Part shown: piece after piece, positions 1-9,186 of the stretch
How positions within the stretch are numbered: the stretch's first letter is position 1
How the letters are laid out: every line of letters begins with the position of its first letter
From: a virus
Direction: 5' to 3' (one strand)
DNA length: 43,374 nt
IMG/VR virus record: IMGVR_UViG_3300027741_001771
Location: 1 to 43,374 of that record
Position numbers and translations under genes: made by a program
The notes under the pieces: generated by a model
Told to the model about the DNA's origin: nothing
Seen by the model: only the letters and a program-made list of their open reading frames with translations
The model's database searches: none

Positions 1-1
1 C

Positions 2-2152
2 CTGTCTACTACCAATGTCAGGGTAGGCAATGCTACTATTTCCACCTCTCTTACAAACAGCGGTATAAGCGTAACTAATTCGACATCTACTACTATTCTT
101 ACTGATATAGATTTAAGAATAGGTAACGGTGCGGTAAATACGGTTATATCTGCTACTAGCATTTCATCACCAACTGCCAGCTTCGGTAATACCACAATAT
201 CCGGCAACTTAACTGTAACCGGCACTACAACATACATTAATACAACTGATCTTAATGTTGGTGATAATCAAGTAGTTCTTAATGCTGATCTCACTAACGT
301 TATAGCACCTACCGAAGATGCTGGTATTGTTATTAACCGAGGAAGTTCTGCAAATACTAACTTCCTCTGGAATGAAACGAACGACCAGTGGACAACTTCA
401 TCCAACACAAAGATCACTGGCACACTAGACATTACTACGTCAGCAAACGTTGGTGCAAACGTTAACCTTACTACAGTTGATGTAAGAGTAGGAAACTCAA
501 CTGTCAACACAATAGCAAACTCTACTACAGTTGCTATAAATGTTATTAATGCCACCGCTAACGGCTTACTGGCTAACAGCAATTTACTCACACTTGGTAA
601 TACTTCAGTCAACGTTGCAGTTAATACTAGCTCAGTTAATGCCTCGTTCTACTATGCAGGCGCTATTAACGCAACATCGACAGGGTTTTTAGCTAACACG
701 ACCACTATATTATTAGGCAATAGCTCTGTTAACGTTGCAGTTAATACAAGTTCAGTAAATGCTTCATATCATTATGCAGGTGCTATTAACGCAACATCTA
801 CTGGCTTCCTAGCTAACAGCACAGCATTAATGTTAGGTAACAGTTCAGTTAACACCGCAATCAATACAAGTTCATTTTATATTGGTAATATTCTAGTAGC
901 CAACACATTAACATTTAATGCTAATGGAGTGGTTATTAACTCCACCGGTGCATATGTAAGCGGTCTAGTAAATGCAACTTCTTATAATGCTGGTTCAACT
1001 AGTACTACCGGTGGTACCGTTGCAAACACAACAAACATTTTTGTTGGTAATAGTACAATTAATACCAATATTTCAGCTGGCTCAGTTGCTATTAACGGGT
1101 CTGCTGTAGTTGCCAATAGTTTAGGTGTATATACAACCGGTACAGTTAACGCTGCTACTCTAAGTGTCGGTACTACTGTCGTAGCAAATACAACTACTTT
1201 AAACGCTAACGGTGCAGTTATTAACTCTACCGGTGCATATGTAAGCGGTCTCGTTAATGCAACTTCTCATACTGCTGGTGCTACTGGTACCGGTACTGGC
1301 GGATCAGTAGCAAATACGACTACTATTTTTGTCGGTAATAATACAATTAATACATTATTGACATCGGCTGGCCTATCAGTTAACGGTACAGCAGTAGTTG
1401 CTAACAGCTCCGGGGTATGGACTACCGGTCAAATTAATGCTGCATCACACACTGCTGGTGCTACAGGTACAGGTACGGGTGGTACGGTTGCAAATACTAC
1501 AACATTCTTCGCCGGCAACAACACTGTCAATACCGTATTAACATCAGCTGGTCTTACAGTTAATGGCACCGCAGTAATTGCTAACAGCTCCGGTGTATTT
1601 ACTACTGGTACCACAAACGCAGCTACACTAAGCGTTGGAACCACGTTTACAGCAAACTCAACTCTAGTTAATGCAGCTGCACTGAACGTTGTTAACCAGG
1701 TAAACACTGCAACATTATATGCAACTTCATCAGCAAACGTAGGTTCAGCTGTACTTGCAAATACAACGGGTGTTTATCCTGCTTCAAATACCTCAGGCTC
1801 TGCTCTAGGTAACACAACTGCAAGATGGGTAGTTAACGCAAATACAGGCAACTTTAGTGGTGCAGTAACGCTTAGCGGGGGTATGACATTATCTGGTACA
1901 CTAACAGCTAACGGGAGCGTAGGAACGTCAGGGTATGTTCTCTATTCAAATGGTACAGGAACTTATTGGGGTGCTACATCATCGACCGTTAAGGGCGGTG
2001 GGTCAGATCTTGTATTCGTAGAAAATGATACTACTGTTACTACAAATTATAGTATTACAGCAGGAAAGAACGCTGGTACTTTTGGACCAATTACTATAAA
2101 TAGTGGTGTAACAGTAACTATTCCTTCAGGTACTACCTGGACTGTCGTTTAA
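2..2152 (+). CDS. Tail fibre protein, 5' end cut by window edge
   Basis: The frame is open from the left edge to a TAA at 2150-2152, so at least 716 residues are present and the true start lies outside the window. The protein is very rich in Asn, Ser, Thr, Val and Ala, with recurring NSTVNT, GNSSVN and LVANTT units and tandem 40-residue modules near 593-850. This is the usual composition of the beta-helical trimeric shaft of fibres in marine T4-like phages. A GTSGYVLYSNG...YW motif near the C-terminus recurs in the fibres ending at 13406 and 17079. The last 50 residues look like a separate cap domain. Receptor binding or fibre-shaft function follows from composition and neighbours; no specific receptor can be named. 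Confidence 0.85.
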   Translation: MSTTNVRVGNATISTSLTNSGISVTNSTSTTILTDIDLRIGNGAVNTVISATSISSPTASFGNTTISGNLTVTGTTTYINTTDLNVGDNQVVLNADLTNVIAPTEDAGIVINRGSSANTNFLWNETNDQWTTSSNTKITGTLDITTSANVGANVNLTTVDVRVGNSTVNTIANSTTVAINVINATANGLLANSNLLTLGNTSVNVAVNTSSVNASFYYAGAINATSTGFLANTTTILLGNSSVNVAVNTSSVNASYHYAGAINATSTGFLANSTALMLGNSSVNTAINTSSFYIGNILVANTLTFNANGVVINSTGAYVSGLVNATSYNAGSTSTTGGTVANTTNIFVGNSTINTNISAGSVAINGSAVVANSLGVYTTGTVNAATLSVGTTVVANTTTLNANGAVINSTGAYVSGLVNATSHTAGATGTGTGGSVANTTTIFVGNNTINTLLTSAGLSVNGTAVVANSSGVWTTGQINAASHTAGATGTGTGGTVANTTTFFAGNNTVNTVLTSAGLTVNGTAVIANSSGVFTTGTTNAATLSVGTTFTANSTLVNAAALNVVNQVNTATLYATSSANVGSAVLANTTGVYPASNTSGSALGNTTARWVVNANTGNFSGAVTLSGGMTLSGTLTANGSVGTSGYVLYSNGTGTYWGATSSTVKGGGSDLVFVENDTTVTTNYSITAGKNAGTFGPITINSGVTVTIPSGTTWTVV
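593..850 (+). repeat. Tandem 120-bp (40-residue) fibre modules
   Basis: Units begin at 593, 713 and 833 with an exact 120-base period, the third being partial. Each encodes a block of the form LGNxSVNVAVNTSSVNAS, then YYAGAINAT, then STGFLANST. Synonymous third-position changes separate the copies, so they are diverged protein repeats rather than recent DNA duplications. Related units recur in the fibre at 13645-17079. Confidence 0.75.
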
Positions 2153-2161
2153 AGGTAAAAA

Positions 2162-3223
2162 ATGGCTATAACACTTAATGGAACAACTGGAATTAGTTCA
2201 CCTGAGTATGATACAGGTACATTAACTTATTCTGCTAATGCTTTATTGAAGCTTCAGGACAATCAGAATGGATATGTCCAGGCTATTATTCATAATTCAA
2301 ATACCGGGTCGGGTGCTTCTGCCGACTTTGTTCTTACTAATGATATAGGCACAGATACAGTAAACTACGCCAACTTCGGTATTAACAGTAGTACATATAC
2401 CGGCACAGGTAGTTTTAACCTAGCAGGTGCAACGTATCTTTTATCATCAAACAGCGATATGGTGATTGGTACTATTACTGCAAACCCAATTCGGTTTGTA
2501 GCTAATAACAATGCATCCGATCATATGTTCATTGCTGCTAATGGTAATGTGGGCGTCGGTACATCTAGCCCTAATACTCTTTTTAGTGTGGTAGGTACTG
2601 CGTTCTCTACTATAGCATCGGTATTTAATACTAATACTACATCAGGGAGTACATCAAACTTCCGGTTAGCTATGAATAGTAACCTGTACACTCAGTATAA
2701 TGTAAATTCTACCTCCAGTCAAATCAGAGGGCAAAATATAAGCACCTCGTATCAAGATTTTGATAGTCATAATTTTAGAAATAGTGCTAGTGACACACTT
2801 CTTTTATCCGTTAACACTACTGTTGCAAATGTGCAGAGCACATACTTAACGGCGCCAAACATAAATGTCGGTTCCCTAACGGTCACCGGAGGCTCTCTTG
2901 TAGTTAACTCTACATCGATGTCTTATAATGCAACAAACACATTTAACCTAGGCACAGCATCTAAGACTGCAAACGGATATACATATCTACCAAATGGGCT
3001 AATTATACAATGGGGAAGAGTTGTAGCAAACTCAACAAGCTCTGTTACATTCCCTACGTCCTTTCCGACAGCATGTCTTTCAGTTACGCTAACAGGTAAC
3101 AGTACATTATACGTGGGTGCAAACGTCCCTTATGTCACGACGTTTTCTACAACAACAGCAACCGTTAGGTCATCATACACTGCCGCAGCAGCTTCTGTAA
3201 CTTACCTGGCAATAGGATATTGA
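2162..3223 (+). CDS. Tail fibre protein
   Basis: A 353-residue Asn/Ser/Thr-rich protein starts nine bases after the preceding fibre stop. The N-terminal MAITLNGTTGISSPEYD segment is a common opening of phage fibre proteins. A NGNVGVGTSSPNTLFSV motif near residue 130 is the GxGT(S/T)SP element found in many tail fibres and adhesins. The C-terminal third (about residues 265-353) starts YLPNGLIIQWGRV, a typical fibre tip. Family-level recognition is good, but the host receptor is unknown. It may be co-translated with the fibre genes on both sides. Confidence 0.8.
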   Translation: MAITLNGTTGISSPEYDTGTLTYSANALLKLQDNQNGYVQAIIHNSNTGSGASADFVLTNDIGTDTVNYANFGINSSTYTGTGSFNLAGATYLLSSNSDMVIGTITANPIRFVANNNASDHMFIAANGNVGVGTSSPNTLFSVVGTAFSTIASVFNTNTTSGSTSNFRLAMNSNLYTQYNVNSTSSQIRGQNISTSYQDFDSHNFRNSASDTLLLSVNTTVANVQSTYLTAPNINVGSLTVTGGSLVVNSTSMSYNATNTFNLGTASKTANGYTYLPNGLIIQWGRVVANSTSSVTFPTSFPTACLSVTLTGNSTLYVGANVPYVTTFSTTTATVRSSYTAAAASVTYLAIGY

Positions 3224-3224
3224 T

Positions 3225-4250
3225 ATGAGTACATTACGAACTTATAATGTTGATACACAGGATACAACAGCACTAGCTTTAAAATCTAATGCTAATACTA
3301 TTGTCACTATTAACTCTACATCTTTAACGGTTAATAGCTCAGCAAATGTTATTATTAATAGGCTATATGCAAACTCTCTAACAGCTGTTAGAAACGATTC
3401 ATCCACCGAGGGTGGTCAAATAAACTTTAATAGGTCATCTGACGATACTGCTGCCTATGCAATAGACGTGTACGGTTCTAGTTCGACACCCACGCTTAGA
3501 ATTATAGACTCAGTTGCATCAGTAAGTAGACTTATACTAGATTCAAACGGAACTATTTCTACTACTGGTAGCCAAGCGTCAGGTACTAAATTTCATCTAA
3601 CTGCTGGCAATTCTACCTTCTCTACATTAAAATTATCAAATGGTGCATTACAAACATCAGCTTCTAATGGCTCGATTGAGTATGACGGCACAGTGTTTTA
3701 TGGTACACATGTTGATAGTGCAAGAGGGGTAATAGCAACAGAGCAATTTATCGTTTCAAACACAACGTATACACTTGGAAATAACACATCAGTACAAAAA
3801 ATATTCGGTTATACAGGTGCCCCCGCTAGCGGTGCCTTAACCGTGGCTGGTGGTACATTGTACTTGTTTGAAACACAGTTCACAGTTTCAAGCATGTCAA
3901 CATCAAATGCCAATAACATGGGATTTAGTATCATAGGTGCCGGAACTGCATCTATCTCCTCTGCATCGTGGCAGGCAATAGGTATAGATACATCAACATT
4001 ATCAACACCAGCAGCTATGGGCGGTGTTTATTCGTCTTCTGCAGGGCAAGCAGGTAACATTCTCGTAGCGACCACTGGTTCAGCAGCATCAGTCTGGGTC
4101 AGAGGAATGTTTAGAGTTACTACTGGTGGAACTATAATTCCTAGTATACAGCAAACAGTAGCAGCTGCAGCAGTAGTAGGTACAGACTCATGGTTCAAGG
4201 TAACACCTATGGGTGCTAACACTGTAGGTTATGTTGGAAACTGGGGTTAA
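3225..4250 (+). CDS. Tail fibre protein
   Basis: A 341-residue Ser/Thr/Ala-rich protein, with its ATG one base after the preceding stop. The N-terminal half resembles the shaft repeats of the neighbouring fibres (STSLTVNSSANVIINRLYAN). The C-terminal half, from about residue 185 (VQKIFGYTGAPASGALTVAGG), is a distinct domain low in charge and rich in Ala, Ser and Gly, probably the receptor-facing end. It ends MGANTVGYVGNWG. Fibre assignment rests on composition and position; the C-terminal domain was not assigned to a named fold. Confidence 0.75.
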   Translation: MSTLRTYNVDTQDTTALALKSNANTIVTINSTSLTVNSSANVIINRLYANSLTAVRNDSSTEGGQINFNRSSDDTAAYAIDVYGSSSTPTLRIIDSVASVSRLILDSNGTISTTGSQASGTKFHLTAGNSTFSTLKLSNGALQTSASNGSIEYDGTVFYGTHVDSARGVIATEQFIVSNTTYTLGNNTSVQKIFGYTGAPASGALTVAGGTLYLFETQFTVSSMSTSNANNMGFSIIGAGTASISSASWQAIGIDTSTLSTPAAMGGVYSSSAGQAGNILVATTGSAASVWVRGMFRVTTGGTIIPSIQQTVAAAAVVGTDSWFKVTPMGANTVGYVGNWG

Positions 4251-4273
4251 TTTTAATTGAATGAGAAACTTAT

Positions 4274-5347
4274 ATGCCATTAGTATTAAGAGGTAAGAAC
4301 GGAGGTGAAGTAGTCCTCGACACCACCACCCCTACACCGACAACACAATCCTTGTATGTTGATGGCGGCTTAACCTCAAATGGTACAATTACAGCTACAT
4401 CATTTGCAGGTAACGGTGCGCTATTAGCGGTTAATGGTATGCCTAAGGTAAACACATTTACTTCACCTGGCACCTTTACAGTACCAGCTACAACGACAAG
4501 AATAAAGGTAACAGCTGTCGCCGGAGCCCCGGGCGCATCTGGTGCAGCAGGTAATAATATATTAGTTAATGAAACAAGTACACCTGCTCCTGTAGCGGCA
4601 ATATTAGGATATAGAGCCGGTAGTTATGGCGGCTACGGTGGTTCCGGCGGTACTACAAGTTTTGGTTCTTACGTAACTGTTTCACCTTCCGGCACTTCTA
4701 CTAGTAACACGACTGCAAACTTAGCACTTAATATTAGCGCGGCTGCTGTAACAGGTTGCAGTCTTTATGGTACATCTCAAACAGTATTAAATCCATCGCC
4801 CTGCCTTAGTGGTGTAGCACTTGCGTCAATTGTATACATGCAAGGTCCGTTCCCCCCTACAATTCCTGTCACAATAGGTGCAGGTGGTGGTGGGGGTGGC
4901 GGTGGTGCTGGTGCCGGGGCCTCCACTCCAGGTAGTATATTTGATATACATGCACCTGGTACAACATATGCTAACGGATCTCCTGGTTCACTAACTACTG
5001 GGGGTGCTGGTGCTTCGTCTCCTAACGTAGGGCCTTTAGCTACTATTGGGGCAGGAGGTGCCGGTGGTGGTGGCGCCGGTGCATCCGGGTGGTCGACCGG
5101 TACTGGCGGTGCCGCAGGTACGAAAGGCACCACTACATGGAACCCTACAGTACCGGTTCCAACACGCAGTGCAGGCTCACCTGCAGGTTCAGCAGGGCCT
5201 GCAGGTTCTTCGGCAGCATTAGTAACCGGCGGCGCCGGTGGATCTGCAGATTCTGTACCCGCCACGTATAGTCCAGGGAGTTATCGGAACGGTGGTAAGG
5301 GGGGTGGAAGTGGATTCAGTGGAATTATGATTGTGGAGTATGATTAA
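4274..5347 (+). CDS. Glycine-rich tail fibre adhesin, copy 1
   Basis: A 357-residue protein and the first of three tandem paralogues. An N-terminal MPLVLRGKNGGEVVLD segment leads to a VFTSPGTFTVP-type beta element near residue 60. Glycine-rich blocks follow, including a run of eight or more glycines after the shared GPFPPTIPVTIGAG motif. The C-terminus GGSGFSGIMIVEY is shared with the other two copies. Stacked polyglycine-II helices are known in phage adhesins such as the S16 gp38 tip, so a receptor-binding tip is the best inference. The start has only a weak ribosome-binding site. The stop TAA abuts the next ATG directly. Confidence 0.8.
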   Translation: MPLVLRGKNGGEVVLDTTTPTPTTQSLYVDGGLTSNGTITATSFAGNGALLAVNGMPKVNTFTSPGTFTVPATTTRIKVTAVAGAPGASGAAGNNILVNETSTPAPVAAILGYRAGSYGGYGGSGGTTSFGSYVTVSPSGTSTSNTTANLALNISAAAVTGCSLYGTSQTVLNPSPCLSGVALASIVYMQGPFPPTIPVTIGAGGGGGGGGAGAGASTPGSIFDIHAPGTTYANGSPGSLTTGGAGASSPNVGPLATIGAGGAGGGGAGASGWSTGTGGAAGTKGTTTWNPTVPVPTRSAGSPAGSAGPAGSSAALVTGGAGGSADSVPATYSPGSYRNGGKGGGSGFSGIMIVEYD

Positions 5348-6868
5348 ATGACAATTATATTAAAAGGTAGTACATCAGGCTCTGCAAATTTAGATGCTTC
5401 TAATACTGGTGGTAGTCTATCTGTAGCAAACTTAACCATATCTGGGACAGTTACTGCAACTACCCTTACGGGTAACGGTCAAGGCATAACTGGAGTTACT
5501 TCACTACCAGCAATTAACGTATTTACTTCTCCTGGCACGTTTACTGTTCCGTCTTCTACTACAAAAATAAAGGTGACAGCTGTCGGCGGCGGCCCTGGTG
5601 GAGCCGGGGCAGACGGCTCCGGCCTTTTTGCCGGATCCACGTGTGTTAGTGTAAGTGGAGGATCTGGAGGTAGCGGAGGCTCCGGTGGTGTCACTTCTTT
5701 TGGTAGCTATGTTACAGTAGGTGCCGGGTCTTCCTCTTTGTCATACTCGCAGCTGTGTCCAACAAGAGGTTATAGTAATTCAGTCGTTGGTTGTGCTTAT
5801 GGGGTACCAGGTGGTGGTAGTATTAGTGATGCAAGTGGCCGGTGTATTTTTGCTACTGCTAATCACCCGGACAGTCCTGGGGTTATTACTACACCTTCAA
5901 GCTCAACTCCTTCTTTCCCAGGGTGGCTAATTTCGAATTATAATGGGTATATTAAAAATAGTAATTATTTTTTGAACACCTATGGGGTTGTATTATATTA
6001 TAACTACCCTCGCGTATCGTCGCCTACCACTACATTTCAACGTGACGCTACTTATAGTGTAACATTCCCGTATTCAGGTTACTATGATTTTAGACTAGGC
6101 GCCTCCGGTCATTATTTTCTCTACGTGGATGGCGTTATGGTTAGTTCAGTGGGTGAATCGTCTAACAGCAGTTATACCAACGGTGAGCAACGAATAATAT
6201 ATGTAAGCGCAGGTACTAGAAGTGTTAGAATACAATTTTTCGTCCAGCATCAGTATTCTTACGGAGATGGATGGCCAGTATACGCATTAACTATTAATAC
6301 ACTCAATGAATATAAGAGTCAACGCGCATACACAGTATACCTACAAGGCCCTTTCCCACCAACAATTCCTATTACTGTAGGTGCCGGTGGCGGCGGAGGT
6401 GGTGGCGGCGCCGGCATGACGTTGAACCCTGCGTTATGTGGTGTATCAGGTCCTTTGCCAAATTACAATGGCACAGCAGGTAACCTTACACAAGCCGGAA
6501 ATGGAGGTAGTTCAAATCCAGGAGCTATTGCAGGAGGTGCTGGGGGAGGAGGTGGTGGTGCATCCGGACACACAATTACATCTGGTGGTAGCGCAGGTAG
6601 TAAAGGTACTTCCTCATGGCCAGGTGCTCCATTAGCAGCCCCTGTAAGAAAAACCGGAACAATTTCAGCTGCTGCGGGTAGTACTGGAACGTCAAATACA
6701 ATAAGCAGAGGGGGTTCTGGTGGTCAAGGAGACTGGGCGTGGTCAAACACTACATGTCCAGTAGGGACTGGTACGAACCCTTTAGGAGTGAGCTATAACG
6801 GGGGCCCAGCATCTGGTGGTGTAGGCGGTGCTGGTGGTTTCTCTGGTGTAGTTATTATTGAATATTAA
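5348..6868 (+). CDS. Glycine-rich tail fibre adhesin, copy 2, with inserted beta-rich domain
   Basis: A 506-residue paralogue of the proteins before and after it. It shares the INVFTSPGTFTVP element (about residue 56), GPFPPTIPITVGAG plus polyglycine (about 334-355), and the C-terminal GFSGVVIIEY. It is about 150 residues longer because residues 178-325 form an insert of different composition. The insert is rich in Tyr, Phe and Val and low in Gly, with alternating hydrophobic strands such as YSVTFPYSGYYDFRL and HYFLYVDGVMVSS. It resembles PA14- or carbohydrate-binding-type beta-sandwiches, and it probably adds a sugar-binding head. That fold call is inference. Confidence 0.8.
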   Translation: MTIILKGSTSGSANLDASNTGGSLSVANLTISGTVTATTLTGNGQGITGVTSLPAINVFTSPGTFTVPSSTTKIKVTAVGGGPGGAGADGSGLFAGSTCVSVSGGSGGSGGSGGVTSFGSYVTVGAGSSSLSYSQLCPTRGYSNSVVGCAYGVPGGGSISDASGRCIFATANHPDSPGVITTPSSSTPSFPGWLISNYNGYIKNSNYFLNTYGVVLYYNYPRVSSPTTTFQRDATYSVTFPYSGYYDFRLGASGHYFLYVDGVMVSSVGESSNSSYTNGEQRIIYVSAGTRSVRIQFFVQHQYSYGDGWPVYALTINTLNEYKSQRAYTVYLQGPFPPTIPITVGAGGGGGGGGAGMTLNPALCGVSGPLPNYNGTAGNLTQAGNGGSSNPGAIAGGAGGGGGGASGHTITSGGSAGSKGTSSWPGAPLAAPVRKTGTISAAAGSTGTSNTISRGGSGGQGDWAWSNTTCPVGTGTNPLGVSYNGGPASGGVGGAGGFSGVVIIEY

Positions 6869-6879
6869 TAGGAAATAAA

Positions 6880-7872
6880 ATGCCGATCTTACTCCCGGGC
6901 ACAAATACCCCTGTAACTATAGACACCACATCCACTGCCGATGCAGTAACCATATCGTCTAATGTAGTAGTAACCAAAACAATCACAGGATCATTTGTTG
7001 GAAATGGTGCTAGTCTTACTTCAGTATCATCGGGCTTTCCCAAGGTAAACGTCTTTTCAGCGCCCGCAACATTTAGCGTACCAACCACCACAACCAGAAT
7101 TAAGATAACAGTTGTTGCGGGTGCCCCTGGAGCAAGTGGTTGTAGTGGTAGCTACTCACCAGGAGGGTCTGGTGGCACCGGGGGTACAACTTCTGTAGGT
7201 TCATATATTACTCAGTCTACCTGTGGTACAACTGCCACTTGCCCGACTGCTACATCACTATTAGCAAAAAATCTTCCAAAACCTCGAGGTCTAGGAAGAT
7301 GTACACCTTATTCTAACTCAGGTATAAACGCTGCTAACCCGACAGGTTTAAGTAAAGTATCTGTGGCATATATTAACGGTCCATTTCCTCCAACAATTCC
7401 TATTACTGTTGGTGCCGGAGGAGGAGGTGGTGGTGGCGGTAGTGGTGCCGGTGGTCCCGGCAGCGGCCCTCCCGCTACTCTGTACAATGGAGGTCCTGGC
7501 TCTCCATCAACTGCGTGTGCAGGAGCTGGAGGTGGCGGTGCAGGAGCTTCGGGTGGTACGATAGGTACCGGCGGCACAGGTGGTATTTCATCCACAACAC
7601 CTGCGTTTAACGGCAATCCTGGATCGGCTGGTAGCCCAAGCGCATTAGTTTATGGTGGGTCCGGATCTTATGGTAATTATGTACCGAACTCGGTTTTTCA
7701 CCCTGCAACATGCACCCCTAACCCTCCAACTCCCGGACCGTGCTGTTCTTGCACCCCTAACCCTCCTACTTATACCCCTTGCTATTATTCGTGCTGCGGG
7801 GGTCCAGCTGGTAACGGAGGTCAAGGTGGTAGTAGTGGATTTTCAGGCGTAGTTATTGTAGAATACCATTAA
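6880..7872 (+). CDS. Glycine-rich tail fibre adhesin, copy 3, with Cys/Pro-rich loop
   Basis: A 330-residue third paralogue with the VNVFSAPATFSVP element, GPFPPTIPITVGAG plus polyglycine and the C-terminal SGFSGVVIVEYH. It differs by a short Cys/Pro-rich segment around residues 278-307 with two copies of CTPNPPT and vicinal cysteines. The ribosome-binding site is AGGAAATAAA before the ATG at 6880. It is probably an alternative or additional receptor-binding tip. The cysteines are unusual for a cytoplasmically assembled phage protein and may bind metal or form disulfides after release. Confidence 0.8.
   Translation: MPILLPGTNTPVTIDTTSTADAVTISSNVVVTKTITGSFVGNGASLTSVSSGFPKVNVFSAPATFSVPTTTTRIKITVVAGAPGASGCSGSYSPGGSGGTGGTTSVGSYITQSTCGTTATCPTATSLLAKNLPKPRGLGRCTPYSNSGINAANPTGLSKVSVAYINGPFPPTIPITVGAGGGGGGGGSGAGGPGSGPPATLYNGGPGSPSTACAGAGGGGAGASGGTIGTGGTGGISSTTPAFNGNPGSAGSPSALVYGGSGSYGNYVPNSVFHPATCTPNPPTPGPCCSCTPNPPTYTPCYYSCCGGPAGNGGQGGSSGFSGVVIVEYH
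7711..7766 (+). repeat. 17-bp direct repeat encoding CTPNP
   Basis: TGCACCCCTAACCCTCC occurs at 7711-7727 and again at 7750-7766, in the same frame 39 bases apart, within the Cys/Pro-rich loop of the third glycine-rich fibre. Identity at the DNA level, including third positions, suggests a recent duplication. Confidence 0.8.
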
Positions 7873-7890
7873 GAGTATAAAGAGGAAAAA

Positions 7891-8214
7891 ATGAAGGTAC
7901 TAATTAACCCATTAGTTAAAGTAACAGATAATAATGGAAATATTTTAGGTTCTAGAGTAGAATATTATTATGATGAGGTTTTTGAAGTTGCACCTCCTTT
8001 CTTTTTTGTAAATAATGCTGATATTACTTTAGAGTCTGGTGACCCGCAATTCTTTTATTATAAAGATGATACAGGAGAAATTATTAAATATATAAGACCA
8101 GTCCCTGAACCACGTCCAGCAGCAGAACCGACAAAGACATTAGAACAAATCATAGCTGACATGGTAGCAGCTAAACTTGCTGAAATGGCAGCTGCTAATA
8201 CAGGTACATCTTAA
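7891..8214 (+). CDS. Small acidic protein of the fibre region, unknown function
   Basis: A 107-residue protein with a good ribosome-binding site (AGAGGAAAAA). The N-terminal 70 residues are predicted beta-rich (MKVLINPLVKVTDNNGNILG, then VEYYYDEVFEV). A Pro-rich linker (PVPEPRPAAEP) follows, then a C-terminal amphipathic helix (LEQIIADMVAAKLAEMAAA). A position directly after three adhesins suggests a fibre-associated or assembly protein. I do not recognise the family. Composition shifts from the Gly/Ser/Thr pattern of the fibres to an ordinary soluble protein. Confidence 0.6.
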   Translation: MKVLINPLVKVTDNNGNILGSRVEYYYDEVFEVAPPFFFVNNADITLESGDPQFFYYKDDTGEIIKYIRPVPEPRPAAEPTKTLEQIIADMVAAKLAEMAAANTGTS

Positions 8215-8237
8215 ATTATTTAAATTTTAATTAAATT

Positions 8238-8831
8238 ATGAATCACGTTGAAGTATTTAAAGCGAGAGGTGCTTTGCACCTCAAAGGTCTTGTATCCCGG
8301 GATACATGCAAATTTATTACACACCTTATGATGCTTAAGCATGCATGCTATAGTACTGGTGGTGATTCTCAAGTTCCAAATTCTATTGGTGTAAGTCACG
8401 GGGAATTGTCGAATGAGGTGCTCTTAGAAACACTATGGCCAACTATAGAAGAAGCCGTAGGTGAAGAGCTCATTCCTACTTATTCGTATTCAAGAGTGTA
8501 CGGTAACGGTGATGATCTTAAAAAGCACACAGATAGACCAGCCTGTGAGGTTAGCTGCACTATCCAATTAGGCAGGTCCCATCATTATGCATGGCCTATT
8601 TACATGGGCGGTTATAGATTTGACTTGGCTGAAGGTGATGGGGTTATTTACAGCGGATGTGATGTAATGCACTGGAGAGAGGTCTGCAATGGACCTGAAG
8701 GATATTATTCCGGACAAGTATTCTTACACTATGTGAGAGCAAACGGACCTCATAAAGAACATGCAGGCGATAGGAGATGGGAAAATCTTCCGTTCAGGCG
8801 GCATAGGACTAGATTAATGGAGAATAAGTAG
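8238..8831 (+). CDS. 2OG-Fe(II) oxygenase-like protein (prolyl hydroxylase type)
   Basis: A 197-residue protein with the double-stranded beta-helix iron site of 2-oxoglutarate dioxygenases. H97-T-D99 (KKHTDRP) gives the HxD pair, and H145 (VMHWRE) is a good candidate for the distal histidine. The preceding YSRVYGNGDDL strand is typical of prolyl 4-hydroxylase-like phage proteins. The 2-oxoglutarate-binding basic residue after the distal histidine is not obvious. The substrate is unknown; phage members may hydroxylate protein or another phage or host target. It sits at the head of a small auxiliary cluster between the fibre regions, after a short AT-rich leader (8215-8237). Confidence 0.7.
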   Translation: MNHVEVFKARGALHLKGLVSRDTCKFITHLMMLKHACYSTGGDSQVPNSIGVSHGELSNEVLLETLWPTIEEAVGEELIPTYSYSRVYGNGDDLKKHTDRPACEVSCTIQLGRSHHYAWPIYMGGYRFDLAEGDGVIYSGCDVMHWREVCNGPEGYYSGQVFLHYVRANGPHKEHAGDRRWENLPFRRHRTRLMENK

Positions 8832-8832
8832 A

Positions 8833-9186
8833 ATGGATAAGATTTTCATGAAGGTAGTAAAGTTTGATGAGGTCGCAGGAACTCTTCATGTTAAGTTTGC
8901 ATCAGAAAAGAATATTCGACCGATAGATGAGTATGATGAACATAAATTCCTTGTTATGAACTTTAATGAGAATTTTGATTCTAATCTTGTAATATGGGAG
9001 CTTGGTAAGGTAGGTTATCGTATCGCTCAGACACAAGAGCAAGCTGAAGAAAATGTTAGAAATAGCACGAAGCTTCAAGAATATAAAAACTTGGTAGGTA
9101 ATGAATATGAGTTTGACTCACACGAATTATTTGCATGTAAAGCAGCGGAAAATCAACCGCCCACAGAAGGTCTAATGGAGATTTAA
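8833..9186 (+). CDS. Conserved-looking small protein, unknown function
   Basis: A 117-residue acidic protein starting one base after the oxygenase stop, with GGAG 11 bases upstream inside that gene. It looks like a compact alpha/beta domain (KVVKFDEVAGTLHVKFA, then a helix TQEQAEENVRNSTKLQEYKN). No catalytic motif is visible. Immediate coupling to the oxygenase suggests a shared role, perhaps as partner or substrate. I do not recognise the family. Confidence 0.55.
   Translation: MDKIFMKVVKFDEVAGTLHVKFASEKNIRPIDEYDEHKFLVMNFNENFDSNLVIWELGKVGYRIAQTQEQAEENVRNSTKLQEYKNLVGNEYEFDSHELFACKAAENQPPTEGLMEI

Noticed and set aside
268-5694. Open frames on the minus strand inside the fibre genes (for example 268-612, 1429-1707, 4777-5265, 5479-5694)
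   Set aside because: They mirror the repetitive Val/Thr/Pro-rich complement of fibre codons, lack ribosome-binding sites and overlap well-supported + strand genes.
4850-7560. Collagen-like (GXY)n repeats in the glycine-rich fibres
   Set aside because: Glycine spacing is irregular with long GG runs, unlike a strict GXY triplet pattern.
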